DNA from: DATBLE01 sp963719325
GTDB taxonomy: Bacteria; Actinomycetota; Thermoleophilia; Gaiellales; Gaiellaceae
DNA length: 64,000 nucleotides
Direction: 5' to 3'
NCBI GenBank assembly: GCA_963719325.1
Contig: CAVRBW010000024.1
Coordinates: 1-64,000 of the forward strand
Shown: piece after piece, positions 10,723 through 20,991 of the stretch
Layout of the letters: every line of letters begins with the position of its first letter
How positions within the stretch are numbered: position 1 is the stretch's first letter
Translations under genes and position numbers: made by a program
The notes under the pieces: generated by a model
What the model saw: only the letters and a program-made list of their open reading frames with translations
Database searches by the model: none
Told to the model about the DNA's origin: nothing

Positions 10723-11499
10723 TCAATTCGCCGACAGCCGCTCGAGGCAGCGGCGAAGGCCCTCGCGCCAGTGAGGAAGGCGCGGCGTCTCCGCCTTCTC
10801 GCTCCGCAGGACCGAGTACGCAGGGCGTGGCGCCGGCCGACCGAGCTCCGCGGTCGAGATCGGCCGCACACGGCAGTCGACCCCCGCCTCCGCGAAGATC
10901 GCCTCCGCGAACTCCGCCCAGGTGCAATCGCCGCCGCCGGCGACGTGGTACCTGCCGTGGGGCAGCCGGACGAGCTCTTTCGTCGCCTCGGCGAGATGCC
11001 CGACGTAGGTCGGACAGCCGCGTTGGTCGGCCACGACGGCGACCTCGTCCCGTTGCCGGCCGAGAGCAAGCATCGTGGTCACGAAGTTCGTCCCGCTCCA
11101 GCCGAAGAGCCACGCCGAGCGGACGATCCAGCCGTCGCGGACTTCGCGCTCCCCCTCCAGCTTCGTGCGCCCGTAAGCGCTCAGGGGAGCCGGCTCGTCC
11201 GACTCGACGTACGGCTCGCGCTTCGTCCCGTCGAAGACGTAGTCGGTCGAGAAGTACACGACCGGAGCACCCGAGGCGGCCACGTTGCGCGTCCCCAGCA
11301 CGTTCACGGCCCGGGCCCCGTCGGGGTCGGACTCGGCACCGTCGACGCTCGTCCACGCAGCCGCGTGCAGGACGAGATCCGGGACGTATTCGAGACTAGC
11401 GGCAGTGACGTCGAGCGCCTCGCGCGTGCGTGCGTCGGCGTCCGGAAAGACGTCCTGGAGCGCAAGGCCGAGCTGGCCGCCCGCACCCGTGATCAGCAC
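10723..11499 (-). CDS. rfbD: dTDP-4-dehydrorhamnose reductase
   Basis: A 258-residue SDR enzyme that reduces dTDP-4-keto-L-rhamnose to dTDP-L-rhamnose. Visible motifs: LITGAGGQLGLAL (NADPH binding), AAAWTSVDGAESDP, STDYVFDG, and catalytic Tyr-x3-Lys in YGRTKLEGE. The GTG at 11499 is chosen because it starts directly at the Rossmann strand and overlaps the rfbC stop; longer upstream frames run through rfbC and are spurious. It is slightly short for the family (usually about 285). Confidence 0.93.
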   Translation of the reverse strand: MLITGAGGQLGLALQDVFPDADARTREALDVTAASLEYVPDLVLHAAAWTSVDGAESDPDGARAVNVLGTRNVAASGAPVVYFSTDYVFDGTKREPYVESDEPAPLSAYGRTKLEGEREVRDGWIVRSAWLFGWSGTNFVTTMLALGRQRDEVAVVADQRGCPTYVGHLAEATKELVRLPHGRYHVAGGGDCTWAEFAEAIFAEAGVDCRVRPISTAELGRPAPRPAYSVLRSEKAETPRLPHWREGLRRCLERLSAN

Positions 11500-11957
11500 G
11501 CGGCGGCGTCGCGCTCGGAGAGAATCGGCGACCGGGTGCTCCAGAGATGCTCCACCCGGGGATCGGACCAGCACAGCGTCTGCTCGTCGGGGTCGGCCGG
11601 ATCGTATTCCTCGGTGACGTGGTAGCAGAAAAGGAGATCCGTGAGCGCTTCGAAGCCGTGCGCGTGATGGCCCGGGATCCAGACCGCGACGGGATTGTCG
11701 TCGCCGATGTCCACGCAAAGCGTCTCACCGGTCGTCCGGTCGAGCACGACCACGCGCGCCCTGCCCTGGAGGCAGGCGAACAGGTCGGACTGGCCCCGCT
11801 CGTGAAAGTGCAAACCTCGAATCACCCCCTTCCGCGAGAACGAGATGTTGGTCTGGCGAGTCGCCTGCGGCAGCTTGCTCTCTCGGCGCAGCTCGTACAT
11901 CCACCCTCGCTCGTCCTCGAACATTCTGAGCGGGATCAACTCGACGCCGGCGATCAC
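11493..11957 (-). CDS. rfbC: RmlC-like dTDP-sugar 3,5-epimerase / cupin, short form
   Basis: A 154-residue cupin in the rfbC position of the rhamnose operon. The catalytic His is kept (RGLHFH, His50) and an Asp sits near the expected acidic position (SDP). The protein is 25-45 residues shorter than classical RmlC, and the region that normally carries the catalytic Lys (ten residues after the His) reads QSDLFACLQG. It starts with GTG overlapping the rfbA stop. Genome context supports the 3,5-epimerase role; an atypical epimerase or a sugar isomerase/cupin subfamily cannot be excluded. Confidence 0.78.
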   Translation of the reverse strand: MIAGVELIPLRMFEDERGWMYELRRESKLPQATRQTNISFSRKGVIRGLHFHERGQSDLFACLQGRARVVVLDRTTGETLCVDIGDDNPVAVWIPGHHAHGFEALTDLLFCYHVTEEYDPADPDEQTLCWSDPRVEHLWSTRSPILSERDAAAC

Positions 11958-12730
11958 TTGTTCACTCCGGTCTCCTCGATTCGGCGGCCGATCTCGGCGA
12001 AATGGTGCCAGTGCTTGCCGGCGTCCTCCCACCATCCGTCCAGCCTCTGGACGAGGAGACGTCCCTCTTGCGCGTACGAGCGGTTCACGTCGGTGATCTC
12101 GAGTTCCCCGCGGCTCGACGGCGCGAGCGCGTCGATCCGGTCGAAGACGTCGGGGGGGTAACAGTAAAGGCCCACGACGGCGTCCCGAGACGGTGGGATG
12201 TCGTAGCGCGTATCGACGGCGCCGGCCTTCTCGACGATGTCGACGACCCTGCCGTCCTCGGCGTAGGCGATCACGCCGAAGTTCTCGGGGTCGGGAACCT
12301 CCTTTACGAAGATCTGGGCACTCTCGGCGCGGGCGCCCCACTCCCGCAGCGCCTCGCTCTGGGCGTACTCGAAGATGTTGTCTCCGAGGACGACGACGAG
12401 GCCTCCCCCGGCGGCGAAGCGACGTGCCATTCCGACGACTTGGGCAATCCCGCCGGGTTCTGTCTGCACCTTGTAGCTGAGGTCGAGATCGAAGAGGAGC
12501 GTCTCCGAGCCACGCGCCCGCAATCGACCGTCCCCGAGCAGGTCGATCATCTGGCCCGCGTGGCCCTTGCCGGTGACGAGCAGGACCTCCCGAACGCCCG
12601 CAAGCTCGAGCAGCGCGAGCGGGTAGTAGATCATCGGCCAGCTGCCCACCGGGAGCAGGTGCTTGTTCGAGGCACGCGTCAGCTCGCCGAGCCGAGTCGC
12701 TTCTCCCCCGGCGCAGACGAGACCCTTCAT
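11954..12730 (-). CDS. rfbA: Glucose-1-phosphate thymidylyltransferase
   Basis: A 258-residue nucleotidyltransferase that starts the dTDP-rhamnose pathway by joining glucose-1-phosphate and dTTP. Signature LVCAGGEATRLGELT is close to the family G-G-x-G-T-R-L (Gly replaced by Glu-Ala spacing), followed by NKHLLPVGSWPMIYYPL, LGDNIFE and YCYPPDVFDRI. At 258 residues it is of the shorter type (about 290 in enterobacteria). The ATG at 12730 is preceded by a good ribosome-binding site, AGGAAGG. It is the first gene of rfbA-C-D; its upstream region is occupied by a dispersed hairpin element. Confidence 0.92.
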   Translation of the reverse strand: MKGLVCAGGEATRLGELTRASNKHLLPVGSWPMIYYPLALLELAGVREVLLVTGKGHAGQMIDLLGDGRLRARGSETLLFDLDLSYKVQTEPGGIAQVVGMARRFAAGGGLVVVLGDNIFEYAQSEALREWGARAESAQIFVKEVPDPENFGVIAYAEDGRVVDIVEKAGAVDTRYDIPPSRDAVVGLYCYPPDVFDRIDALAPSSRGELEITDVNRSYAQEGRLLVQRLDGWWEDAGKHWHHFAEIGRRIEETGVNK

Positions 12731-12744
12731 GTCGCCTTCCTCTC

Positions 12745-12845
12745 GCGGCCGCGACCGACCTGGCGGGCGCGGCAAAGCAGCGGTCGAACGGTCGACGCGT
12801 CAGAGGGAAGGGGGTCCGCGGGGGAAACCGTAGGTTGCCTCCGCG
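12745..12845 (+). repeat. Dispersed hairpin element, copy A
   Basis: About 100 bp that align closely with 49233-49332. Shared blocks in the same order: CCGCGACCGAC-TGGC, GGCGCGGC, CAGCGGTC, GTCAGAGG, then CGGGGGAAACCG and a complementary arm. The terminal hairpin is imperfect here (10 of 12 pairs). It fills the gap between the FHA gene's stop and rfbA. Confidence 0.7.
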
Positions 12846-12848
12846 CTC

Positions 12849-13442
12849 TCAAATCCAGCCTCGCTGGCGCGCGATCTTGCAGAGAGCCCGGCGCTTCGAA
12901 TACGGCGAGCCCTCGGTCAACCCCGCCTTGGCGTACGCGCGCCGTAGCGCAGCCTTCACCGTCTCCGTGGCCCCCGGGGTCCCCAGCCGTGCGGCGATCT
13001 CCTCGTTCGTCGGCAGGTCGTCGAGCGAGCCGCCGGCGAGCCATCCGGAGCAGAGCACTTCGACCACCTGGCGCTGGAACGGCGAGAGGGGCCTGGTCAG
13101 CGCCGGCGGACCGGTCTGGAGCGCCGTCGTCACGTCCGGGTCGACGAGCGAGCCTGGTGCGGAGAAGACGACACTCTCGGCGCCCAGCCCCACTCGATCG
13201 CCGTGCCGCAGGGGCACCTTCATCCCGGGCTGCAGGCGGCTGCCGTTCAGGAACGTGCCGTTGAAGCTGCCGCGATCCTCGACGAACCAACGGTCGCCCT
13301 CCTCGGTGACGACCACGTGGTGACGACTGACCGTCGGCCGCTCGATCGTCAGGTCGTTGTCCTCCGCGCGACCGATGGTGAACTCCGACCTGAGCTCACG
13401 CTCGGTTCCGTCGGAGAGAATCAGGCTGGCCGCGGCGGCCAC
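12849..13442 (-). CDS. FHA-domain protein with C-terminal helix-turn-helix
   Basis: A 197-residue cytosolic regulator. Residues about 20-70 form an FHA phosphothreonine-binding domain with the diagnostic IGR, SRHH and NGT (FNGTFLNGS) motifs. Residues about 112-197 (LSPFQRQVVEVL...NEEIAARLG...VKAALRRAYAKAG) look like a winged or LuxR-type helix-turn-helix domain. FHA-HTH proteins usually couple Ser/Thr-kinase signalling to transcription; no kinase gene is in the window. GTG start at 13442. Monocistronic, with hsp20-lon on the other side of a 225-bp divergent region. Target genes are unknown. Confidence 0.8.
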   Translation of the reverse strand: MAAAASLILSDGTERELRSEFTIGRAEDNDLTIERPTVSRHHVVVTEEGDRWFVEDRGSFNGTFLNGSRLQPGMKVPLRHGDRVGLGAESVVFSAPGSLVDPDVTTALQTGPPALTRPLSPFQRQVVEVLCSGWLAGGSLDDLPTNEEIAARLGTPGATETVKAALRRAYAKAGLTEGSPYSKRRALCKIARQRGWI

Positions 13443-13544
13443 GGCCGAACTTCTACCACGGTCTGACGGTCGACCATCTCCTCAGCGAGCTTTCGAGCGG
13501 CGACGCCGACGTCTGGAGGACGCTCCTGACGTGCTCGGAGTTTC

Positions 13545-13557
13545 CGTGCCTGGCACG
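13545..13557. repeat. Palindrome CGTGCCTGGCACG
   Basis: A perfect 6+1+6 palindrome between the FHA gene and hsp20, sharing its core with the palindrome at 10701. It lies about 110 bp before the hsp20 start, too far for a typical operator. Confidence 0.45.
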
Positions 13558-13612
13558 CCGAAGACGTTCGACTGGAGATCGGACAAGCCTCGATCCCTGC
13601 GCGTTCTGCTAC

Positions 13613-13628
13613 GTTAGTGATTACTAAC
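13613..13628. promoter_or_regulatory. Palindromic operator GTTAGT-GATT-ACTAAC upstream of hsp20-lon
   Basis: A perfect 6-bp inverted repeat with a 4-bp spacer, strikingly AT-rich for this DNA, centred about 47 bp before the expected hsp20 transcription start. It matches neither CIRCE nor HAIR (HspR) consensus. Its position suits an upstream activator or a repressor binding beside the -35 region. The cognate regulator is not identified. Confidence 0.5.
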
Positions 13629-13655
13629 AAGAGGTGTCGAGCGATCTTCGGCGGG

Positions 13656-13661
13656 TACCCT
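13656..13661 (+). promoter_or_regulatory. Leaderless-type -10 box of hsp20-lon
   Basis: TACCCT ends exactly 6 nt before the ATG at 13668. There is no good ribosome-binding site, which fits a leaderless transcript and supports this start over the GTG at 13617. Confidence 0.5.
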
Positions 13662-13667
13662 AGGCGA

Positions 13668-14101
13668 ATGCACAAGCGGGACACGAACCGGCTCCAGCAG
13701 GAGCTCGAAGAGCTCTTTTCCGACATGTGGCAGGTGCCCGGCTTCGCCGGGCTGCGCCGCGGTTTTCGCCCGCATGTCGACTGCTTCCGGACCGATGAGC
13801 CACCGGCCGTCACAGTCATCGTCGACCTCGCAGGCGTCGATCCGGACGCCGTCGAGATCGTCGTCACGGAGCGGACGATCGTCGTCAGCGGCGAGCGTCG
13901 CCGTCCGACACCGGGCTGCCGCATGTCGTTCCGCCAAATGGAGATCGAATACGGGCCGTTCCAGCGGCGCATCACGCTGGCAGAGGACGTCGACCCGGCC
14001 GCGGCGGAGGCCCGCTACGAGCACGGGCTGCTGACCGTCGTGATCCCGCTCACCCAGAAGAGCGGCGGCGCCAAGATCTCGATCGCGATCGGAGACAAGA
14101 A

Positions 14102-14105
<4 letters not shown>
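13668..14105 (+). CDS. Hsp20/alpha-crystallin small heat-shock protein
   Basis: A 145-residue ATP-independent chaperone. The alpha-crystallin domain runs from about residue 35 to 130: PHVDCFRTDEPPAVTVIVDLAGVDPDAVEI, TIVVSGERR, a GPFQRRITL strand and the conserved A-x-x-x-n-G-L motif as YEHGLLTVVIP. The C-terminal I-x-I appears as ISIAI. The start ATG at 13668 is preferred over an upstream GTG because of the -10-like box 6 nt before it. Its stop overlaps the lon start (GTGA), coupling a holdase to an ATP-dependent protease. Confidence 0.92.
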
Positions 14106-16493
<2,388 letters not shown>

Positions 16494-16507
<14 letters not shown>

Positions 16508-17042
16508 AGCTCCCGGTCAGCAGGCCGCAGGCGGCCGGCTCGCCCTCGTCGGCGGCCCACCGGCAGAGGAGGTAGTACTCGGCTTTCCCGCGGAGGAGGT
16601 AGGTGATCCGGTCGACGATGCCGCTGCCCGCACGCGAGTAGGCCAGGTCGTACTGGCGGGCCCGGATCCCGTCAACGGTCAGAGAACGCCGCGCGATCAC
16701 CTTGCCGTTGAGCTTCGTCGCCAGAGCGCTGGTGACGCGGTCGAGCTCATGAGCCGTCTTTGCGAAGAGAGCAGGCTGATACCGCTTGCGCAAGGCGATC
16801 AGCGTCGCCGAGGCGAGCGCCGGGCCGTCCGCCGGCCGGGCGGTGGCACCCCGTCCCGAGCGCGTGACCTGCCACTCCGCCGGCGCCGAGAATCCGAATC
16901 CCGTCCCGCGCACGTCCTGCATCTCGGCGGCCGCGGTCGACTCGGTTGCCCGGCCCCCGCCGCCGCAGCCGGCGGCCGATACGGCCAGCAGGACGAGGAC
17001 GGCCAAAAAGAGTCGTTTCCGGGGCCGTTTGCGGGGGTACAC
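16494..17042 (-). CDS. Putative lipoprotein of unknown function
   Basis: About 182 residues. A basic n-region (YPRKRPRKRL), a hydrophobic core and the lipobox VSAAGC predict export and lipid attachment at the cysteine, followed by a Gly-rich linker. The mature part (FGFSAPAEWQVTRSGRG... to ACGLLTGSFKIR) resembles PsbP-like or other small beta-rich lipoproteins but I cannot name a family. GTG at 17042 is chosen because the basic stretch and signal peptide begin there; a longer ATG at 17084 would overlap the divergent gene's start. Convergent with lon. Confidence 0.65.
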
Positions 17043-17043
17043 T
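17038..17043 (+). promoter_or_regulatory. -10 box for the 17077 gene
   Basis: TACACT, followed after about 33 nt by the ATG at 17077. The leader contains AAAGGACGCGGAG, usable as a ribosome-binding site. The box overlaps the start codon of the divergent lipoprotein gene. Confidence 0.35.
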
Positions 17044-17076
17044 CGGAAGCCGATAGCGAGCGAAAGGACGCGGAGA

Positions 17077-17496
17077 ATGCCCAAGACCAGGGAGAAGGTG
17101 ACCGGCGCGGCCGGTACGGCGAAACCTTACGTGGAGCGCGCCTTGCACGACGAGGAGCTCCGCGAGCACGTGAAGCAGGCCTACTCGGCGGCGCGCGAGA
17201 TCTACAACGAGCTCCTCGGGCCGCGCGGCGTGAGCGGGATCGCCTCCCGCGTGGCCGGCGACAACGAGATCCAGGACAATCTGCGAACGGCGGTCGCCGA
17301 GCTGCGTCAGGCCGCGAACAGGTTCCAGGGGCGGAGCGAGCGTCGCAGCGGTCGAGGGCTGCTCCTGCTCGCCGGTCTCGTCGCCGGACTGCTCTTCAAC
17401 CCGGTGACCGGGCCTGAGACGAGGCGCTGGTTGAAGGACAAGCTCTTCGGCGGCGGCGAGTTCGGCTTCGACCAGTCCGGGAACGGCGCCGGGTAG
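17077..17496 (+). CDS. Conserved small membrane protein, unknown function
   Basis: A 139-residue protein. The N-terminal 90 residues are helical and charged (PYVERALHDEELREHVKQAY, NLRTAVAELRQAANRFQG). A single hydrophobic segment (GLLLLAGLVAGLLFNPV) sits near residues 91-107, and a Gly/Phe-rich tail follows. The GPETRRWLKDKLFG motif after the membrane segment recalls YtxH-type stress-associated proteins, but the match is loose. ATG preceded by AAAGGACGCGGAG. Function not assigned. Confidence 0.65.
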   Translation: MPKTREKVTGAAGTAKPYVERALHDEELREHVKQAYSAAREIYNELLGPRGVSGIASRVAGDNEIQDNLRTAVAELRQAANRFQGRSERRSGRGLLLLAGLVAGLLFNPVTGPETRRWLKDKLFGGGEFGFDQSGNGAG

Positions 17497-17540
17497 AGCG
17501 CACGATTCCCGGACCGGCCGGCGACCCGAGGGCGGTCGCG

Positions 17541-18536
17541 CTACGCCCTCGAGCCCAACGCGGATCGGAACCCGAGTCCACCGAAGTGTCTCGATCCCGG
17601 GCCAAGACCCAGACCCGGTAGCCGCCGCGTGCCGTTGACGAAGTCGGTGACGTTCTGCTGCAGGTCAGACTCGATCTCCTGAGCCTGGCTCGAAGTCAGC
17701 GTGCCCGCGGCGACGTCCGCATCGAGCTCCTTCTTCGCAGCGTCCACGAGCGCCGACACGAGCCCGTCGACGCTCTTGTCCTGGTCGGCTGCGACGCCGG
17801 CCAGAGTCTTGCCGTCGCGCAGCGCCGAATCGAGCTGCTCTTCTGTTACTCCGAGGTAGGACTGCGCCGCCGATTCGAGCCCAGGGAGGGCAAGGCCGCC
17901 GAGCCCGAGCTTGCCGCCGAAGCGGGGTAGCGCCGGCAGCTTCCGGTTCACGAGGTTTGTGATGCGCTCATGCAGGTTCTGCTCGATCGTCTGCTTCTGG
18001 TCCTGCGTCAACGTGCCCGCGGCCACCCTGGCATCCAGCTGCTTCGCCACCGCATCCTCCAGCGCCGACACGAGCCCGTCGACGCTCTTGCCCTGGTCGG
18101 CCGCGACCTCCGCCAGGGACTTCCCGTCGCGCAGGGACGAAAGCAGCTTCGCCTGCGTCAGTCCCAGGTAGCTCGACGCGGCGTCGAGATCGATCGCGAA
18201 TCCCACCCCGCCGAGGCGACCCAAACCCGGGCCGACCCCGAAACCGGCAAGCGGAAGGTCTCCGGCCTCGATCGCGCTCTTGAGCGCGTCGCCACGCTCC
18301 TTCGTGAGCCGTCCCGCGGCGACGTCCGCGTCGATCTGATCCTCCTCCGCCTTCTTGAGTGCCGCCGAGAGTGCCTCCGGCTGAATACCGAGCTGCTTCG
18401 CCGCGTCGCTGACGATCGCGTCGCTACGTGCACCCGGCGAATCGAACTGGGTCGCTGCGATCGCCGCTCCACCACCACCGGCTGCGAGCGCCGCAGCTGC
18501 CGCAACGACAACGTTGCGTTTGTTGATCGGTTTCAT
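17541..18536 (-). CDS. Exported repeat protein of unknown function
   Basis: A 331-residue secreted protein with a signal-like N-terminus (KRNVVVAAAAALAAGGGGAA). It contains one short and two long repeats, about residues 44-86, 119-197 and 222-300. Each long repeat reads SYLG[LV]T..L...LRDGK[ST]LA.VAADQ.KSVDGLVSAL, then a helical half ending LDA.VAAGTLT..Q...IE..L. Gly-rich linkers (GLGRLGG, GGLALPG) separate them. The LAEVAADQGK segment resembles a LysM-free helical repeat common in actinobacteria. Ribosome-binding site AAAGGAG. Probably extracytoplasmic; partner and role unknown. Confidence 0.7.
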   Translation of the reverse strand: MKPINKRNVVVAAAAALAAGGGGAAIAATQFDSPGARSDAIVSDAAKQLGIQPEALSAALKKAEEDQIDADVAAGRLTKERGDALKSAIEAGDLPLAGFGVGPGLGRLGGVGFAIDLDAASSYLGLTQAKLLSSLRDGKSLAEVAADQGKSVDGLVSALEDAVAKQLDARVAAGTLTQDQKQTIEQNLHERITNLVNRKLPALPRFGGKLGLGGLALPGLESAAQSYLGVTEEQLDSALRDGKTLAGVAADQDKSVDGLVSALVDAAKKELDADVAAGTLTSSQAQEIESDLQQNVTDFVNGTRRLPGLGLGPGSRHFGGLGFRSALGSRA

Positions 18537-18641
18537 CGTCGCTCCTTTTGCCTGCGCCTGTCTGGACCGTCTGTTGTACGCGGTCAGCCTGAAACGCTCC
18601 TGAGATCGGTGTAAGAAAGCGTCGAAGCCCGCGGGGCGGTC

Positions 18642-20144
18642 TCAAGCCCGATCGAGCAACGGGAGCGGCACCGGCAGGTTCGCAACGCCCGACCCCGTGG
18701 CGTCGACGATCGCGGGCGCCTTCATCGCGCGCACCAACGAGCCCGGGTCGAGACCGCTCGCCGTCGAGATGTCGGTGCTCTGGAGCAGGATCGCGCCCGG
18801 GGTGGGCGCATTGCTCGCCTGTGCGGTTTGGGGGTCGAACGGAACCGCGGGCAGGATGCGGACGTCCTCGAGCTGCTCCCACGCCTCGAGGTACTTGGTC
18901 GGATCGACCGCGCCGTCGTAGCCCAGGAAGAGCATCGCCACGGGGTGAACCTCGAAGTGAAGGTGGAAGGGCGTGCCCTCCGCGTCGCCGGTATTGCCGA
19001 CGAAGCCGAGCACGTCGCCTGCCCGCACGTGCCGCCCGTTGACCGCCAGGGTCGTGAAGGCGGAGAGATGCGCGTAGTAGAACTCGTTTCCGCCCTGGTC
19101 GCGAAGCCACAGGCGATAGCCGCCGACGTCGTTCCGGCCGACGGAGAAGACGGCGCCGTCGGCGACTGCGAGGATCGGAGCCCCGAGTGGGGCGAAGATG
19201 TCGTCGCCGTGATGCCAGCCGCCGGACACGTCGCCGCGCGGGGCGCCGAACGAGTCACCGTAGCCCGAGGGTCCGTAGACGGGGAAGACGTACCGGTTGC
19301 CGGTCAGCTTCGGCGTCACGTTCGGGGGCGCGATCACCAGCGGCCCCGCGCCGAAGAGTTGCGCACTCGCCGATGCGCCTGCGAGACGCACGGCACCCGC
19401 CGCGCCGATGCCGGACGTACGCTTCTGCTCGGGCTCTGTCTTAGGCTGCGCCGGCTTCGGTTTCGCCGACGTCGTCGTCTGGGTCCTCGTCCCTGGCGGC
19501 TGCGGCGGGCTCGCGAACGCATCCGCGAAGCCGACCCGAATCTCGGCCCCTGCGGGTAGGCCGCCGTGGTCGGTGTCGAGGTGGACGACGAGGGCGGTGA
19601 CGGTGCCCCGCCAGGACGGCGACGAGGCGTCGCCCTCGCTCGTCGTCTGGCCGAGCAGAAGCGCGTAGCCCCAGTCTGCGAGCGGCACCTTCGTGTTCGG
19701 AACGATGTCGGCGACGGCTTGGCCGAGGAGAACGAGACCCGTGACCGTCGAGTCAGACACGTCGCCGACGGTTCCAGCCGAGCTCACGGATGTGTGCACC
19801 TGCGCGGCCGTGATCTCCCCGCCGAAGAGCGACAGATTGGTCGCCTCGCTGACCGCCTCCGCAGTCCCGTCCTGGGCGCTCGCCGATACGGTCGCCGAGG
19901 CCGATTCAGCCGAGACGATCGAGCCGTCCTCGGGGTAGAGGAAGGGTGCCGGAGCGGGCTCCGCCTCCGGTGGCGCAGCGACCTCGGCCGTGGAGGCGAC
20001 TAACGACTGATCGGCGGCGACGATCTCGACGGCAAACCCCTGCGCAGTGGGCATCGGCGGGGAGAGCGGCGGGGTGGCCGACGCTGCACCGTCGAGAAGG
20101 CCGAGACAGGCAAGGGCGGCCGCCGCAAACAAACGTGCCGTCAC
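18642..20144 (-). CDS. M23-family (LytM) peptidoglycan endopeptidase, exported
   Basis: A 500-residue exported zinc metallopeptidase. A signal peptide (residues 1-23) is followed by about 250 residues of beta-rich and Pro/Thr-rich sequence, a linker near 220-245, then the M23 domain at about 285-410. The zinc-site residues are present: His311-x-G-x-Asp315 (HHGDD), His359 (YYAHLS) and His394-x-His396 (HLHFE), so it should be catalytically active. About 100 further residues follow the domain. The GTG at 20144 starts the signal peptide; a CATAAT -10-like box lies 8 nt upstream. Likely role: cross-link cleavage during growth or division. Confidence 0.88.
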   Translation of the reverse strand: MTARLFAAAALACLGLLDGAASATPPLSPPMPTAQGFAVEIVAADQSLVASTAEVAAPPEAEPAPAPFLYPEDGSIVSAESASATVSASAQDGTAEAVSEATNLSLFGGEITAAQVHTSVSSAGTVGDVSDSTVTGLVLLGQAVADIVPNTKVPLADWGYALLLGQTTSEGDASSPSWRGTVTALVVHLDTDHGGLPAGAEIRVGFADAFASPPQPPGTRTQTTTSAKPKPAQPKTEPEQKRTSGIGAAGAVRLAGASASAQLFGAGPLVIAPPNVTPKLTGNRYVFPVYGPSGYGDSFGAPRGDVSGGWHHGDDIFAPLGAPILAVADGAVFSVGRNDVGGYRLWLRDQGGNEFYYAHLSAFTTLAVNGRHVRAGDVLGFVGNTGDAEGTPFHLHFEVHPVAMLFLGYDGAVDPTKYLEAWEQLEDVRILPAVPFDPQTAQASNAPTPGAILLQSTDISTASGLDPGSLVRAMKAPAIVDATGSGVANLPVPLPLLDRA

Positions 20145-20219
20145 GGCTCACCATTATGGACGTGCTACGCGATTGCGCAGCAGTCGGAGCTGATGCCGGT
20201 CACCTCGACCGTGTGAGCG

Positions 20220-20612
20220 TTAGGCGTCGAGCTCGCGGCGCGCAAACTCTCGGAACCGCTCGCGGGCGTCGTCGTCCGGGCCGACCTGCTCCTCGCCGGC
20301 ATAGCGCGGATCGGCGGCGACCTCCTCGGCGACCGCGCGCACCTCGGCGCGGACTCGTGCGCTGTGAGCCGGTTCGCGCATCAGCTGGTCGACCCAGGTC
20401 TCGCTGCCGTCGTATGGATCGAGGTCGTTGTCGACCAGAAGCTGACCGAGCAGCAACCCGACGCGGATGTACGCGAACGTCTTGAAGGCGAGCAGCCGGC
20501 GAGGCGAGTCGACCAGCGCACGGATCCCCGGCTCGGCTTCCTCGACCTGGCCGACGATTCCCCCGATGGGCTCGTCGACGAGCGGGATCCAGACGTCGTC
20601 GAGACCGGTCAT
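20220..20612 (-). CDS. Hypothetical protein
   Basis: A 130-residue soluble protein with no recognised domain. The N-terminal half (VEEAEPGIRALVDSPRRLLAFKTFAYIRVGLLLGQ) looks helical; the C-terminal half is acidic and charged. The start ATG at 20612 follows a leaderless -10 box by 7 nt, which supports a real gene. It lies downstream of the TauE/SafE pair on the same strand, but with its own promoter. Confidence 0.55.
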   Translation of the reverse strand: MTGLDDVWIPLVDEPIGGIVGQVEEAEPGIRALVDSPRRLLAFKTFAYIRVGLLLGQLLVDNDLDPYDGSETWVDQLMREPAHSARVRAEVRAVAEEVAADPRYAGEEQVGPDDDARERFREFARRELDA

Positions 20613-20619
20613 CGACGGG

Positions 20620-20625
20620 AGGCTA
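20620..20625 (-). promoter_or_regulatory. Leaderless-type -10 box of the 20612 gene
   Basis: TAGCCT on the minus strand ends 7 nt before the ATG at 20612. The same TAG is the stop codon of the upstream TauE/SafE half. Confidence 0.4.
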
Positions 20626-20991
20626 GCGCCTCCGAACTCGCCACGCGATCTGCGCGGCGACGAGGATCAGCAACGCACCGAACAGCCGTCGCAGTACGTG
20701 CTCCGGCAGTGTCTCGGCCAGCGCGACGCCACCCTCGACGCCGCCAATCGCCACGAGCCCGATCACGATCGCGGATCGCCAACGAATGTTGCCGTAGCGC
20801 TGCTGCCGCCAGGTACCGGCGAGAACGGTGGGGATGATCGCCAGCAGCGAGCTCGCCTCGGCGTGGAGCTGGGTCAACCCGAGGCCGAGCGTCAGCGTCG
20901 GAACGAAGAGGATCCCGCCGCCCACACCGAACAATCCCGCAAGCACGCCCGCGACCAGGCCGAGCGCGACCGCCAGCAGAACCGTCCACAT
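20623..20991 (-). CDS. TauE/SafE-type permease, C-terminal-like half
   Basis: A 122-residue membrane protein with about four hydrophobic segments and the family repeat motif AGLFGVGGGILFVPTL. TauE/SafE (DUF81) transporters of about 250 residues are internal duplications of such a unit and export sulfite or sulfonates. Here the two halves are separate genes: the ATG at 20991 overlaps the stop of the first half by one base (TGATG). The pair probably forms a heterodimer; substrate unknown. Confidence 0.8.
   Translation of the reverse strand: MWTVLLAVALGLVAGVLAGLFGVGGGILFVPTLTLGLGLTQLHAEASSLLAIIPTVLAGTWRQQRYGNIRWRSAIVIGLVAIGGVEGGVALAETLPEHVLRRLFGALLILVAAQIAWRVRRR

Noticed and set aside
13617..13667. 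GTG at 13617 as an earlier start for hsp20
   Set aside because: It lies inside the palindromic operator, has no ribosome-binding site, and the ATG at 13668 has a -10 box 6 nt upstream.
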